DNA of 52,190 nucleotides from Salinispora pacifica CNR114 (GTDB lineage Bacteria > Actinomycetota > Actinomycetes > Mycobacteriales > Micromonosporaceae), in contig NZ_AZWO01000016.1 in NCBI RefSeq assembly GCF_000514775.1, positions 86,986-139,175 on the forward strand, in the 5' to 3' direction. Positions 51,868-52,190 of this stretch are shown one piece after another (the first letter of the stretch is position 1; every line of letters begins with the position of its first letter). The notes beneath the pieces are model-generated. The model was not told where the DNA came from, made no database searches, and worked only from the letters and a program-made list of their open reading frames with translations. A program made the position numbers and the translations under genes.

Positions 51868-51974
51868 TGATCAACGATGAGGTGGATGTGGTGGACCGGG
51901 CGCGGATGCCGACGGGCGCTTCATACTGCCTTCTCTGGGTGTGCTTGTGGGATGGGTTTGGATCGCTGCTGCGG
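51864..51974 (+). pseudogene. Start of the next conjugation gene, apparently truncated
   Basis: ATG 51864 overlaps the TrbL-like stop (ATGA) and encodes MMINDEVDVVDRARMPT, a plausible start of a third transfer gene. After about 17 codons the character is lost. The frame stays open to the window edge, but the other strand there clearly encodes a GNAT C-terminus, so the gene is probably broken near 51915-51975. Confidence 0.35.
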
Positions 51975-52190
51975 TCAGTCTCGCGCCCTGATGGGCGAGC
52001 CGGGCGACTGCGTCCGGGTCGGTGTCCAGTTTTTGGTGAAGATCCAGTCGAGGCCGTCCTCTCCGGCGGTGTCGAGATGTTCGGCGCGGCGCAGTCCTGT
52101 TCGGCCGGCGACTGTGGCGGAAGCGATGTTGTCCGGGCGGACGCGAGCGATGATCCGACGGTCTGGCAGGTTGGTGGTTGCCCAGGTGAC
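51975..52190 (-). CDS. GNAT acetyltransferase, 3' part only
   Basis: 71 C-terminal residues of a GNAT enzyme whose 5' end lies outside the window. TWATTNLPDRRIIARVRPDN followed by IASATVAGRTGLRRAEHLD and EDGLDWIF is the RimJ-like motif-B pattern (N-x-A-S-x-x-V-A-x-R-x-G-L). Codon third positions are GC-rich in this frame. It is oriented against the conjugation operon and may be host DNA or cargo. Confidence 0.65.
   Translation of the reverse strand, partial: VTWATTNLPDRRIIARVRPDNIASATVAGRTGLRRAEHLDTAGEDGLDWIFTKNWTPTRTQSPGSPIRARD

Noticed and set aside
1..52190. CRISPR arrays, rRNA genes or insertion sequences
   Set aside because: No regularly spaced repeats, rRNA sequence or transposase genes were seen.

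Overview
The window is chromosomal DNA of a very GC-rich actinomycete. An Lsr2 nucleoid protein, an F420-type luciferase-fold oxidoreductase, a mycothiol-type DinB/MDMPI enzyme, many GTG/TTG starts and 4-base overlapping operons all fit the order Micromonosporales (Micromonospora or Salinispora type). That placement is inferred from gene content, not from a marker gene.

Layout. (1) 1-1678: the 5' end of a secreted or lipoprotein gene behind a LacI-type operator, then a MatB-like acyl-CoA synthetase. (2) 1855-11633: a nitrate/nitric oxide island. It holds a Cys-containing winged-helix regulator coupled to a YwiC-like membrane protein, and on the other strand a flavohaemoglobin and narG-narH-narJ-narI. 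Nitrate would be respired by NarGHI, NarJ would mature NarG, and Hmp would remove the NO made on the way. (3) 11838-18644: a formylglycine-generating enzyme and, 3.5 kb away, a cytosolic arylsulfatase carrying the CSPTR site it would activate, with membrane proteins and an acetyltransferase between. (4) 18756-34712: mixed housekeeping and transport genes (VTT membrane protein, CDP-alcohol phosphatidyltransferase, YaaA, two MFS exporters, MMPL exporter, PAP2 phosphatase, PhzF-like isomerase, lsr2). It includes a decayed MFS gene (about 24798-24945) that still has its promoter and a structured leader. (5) 34709-44061: an SDR enzyme, then a leftward cell-envelope operon encoding an FN3-repeat secreted protein, a MoxR ATPase, a DUF58 protein and a transglutaminase-fold membrane protein whose Cys and His catalytic positions are Ser and Tyr. 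A TPR/FN3 membrane protein lies upstream.

(6) 44249-52190: tRNA-Leu(GAG) followed by the left end of an integrated conjugative element. A large serine recombinase runs into the tRNA, so that its stop codon lies in the T-loop. Next come a small coupled gene, a DNA methyltransferase with TSPPY, and a degenerate methyltransferase-like partner that has lost both the SAM and the catalytic motifs. Then come a sigma-70-like regulator, a T4SS pilin and a TrbL-like channel protein. The sigma-like gene is flanked by two copies of a 49-bp element in inverted orientation (43 of 49 identical), set in about 1.1 kb of non-coding DNA rich in TGTCAG/CTGACA. One copy faces the methyltransferase operon and the other faces the conjugation genes. 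This is the most interesting part of the window: it looks like a dedicated two-way control region of a mobile element. The conjugation operon seems to be interrupted at the right edge by the 3' end of an oppositely oriented GNAT gene.
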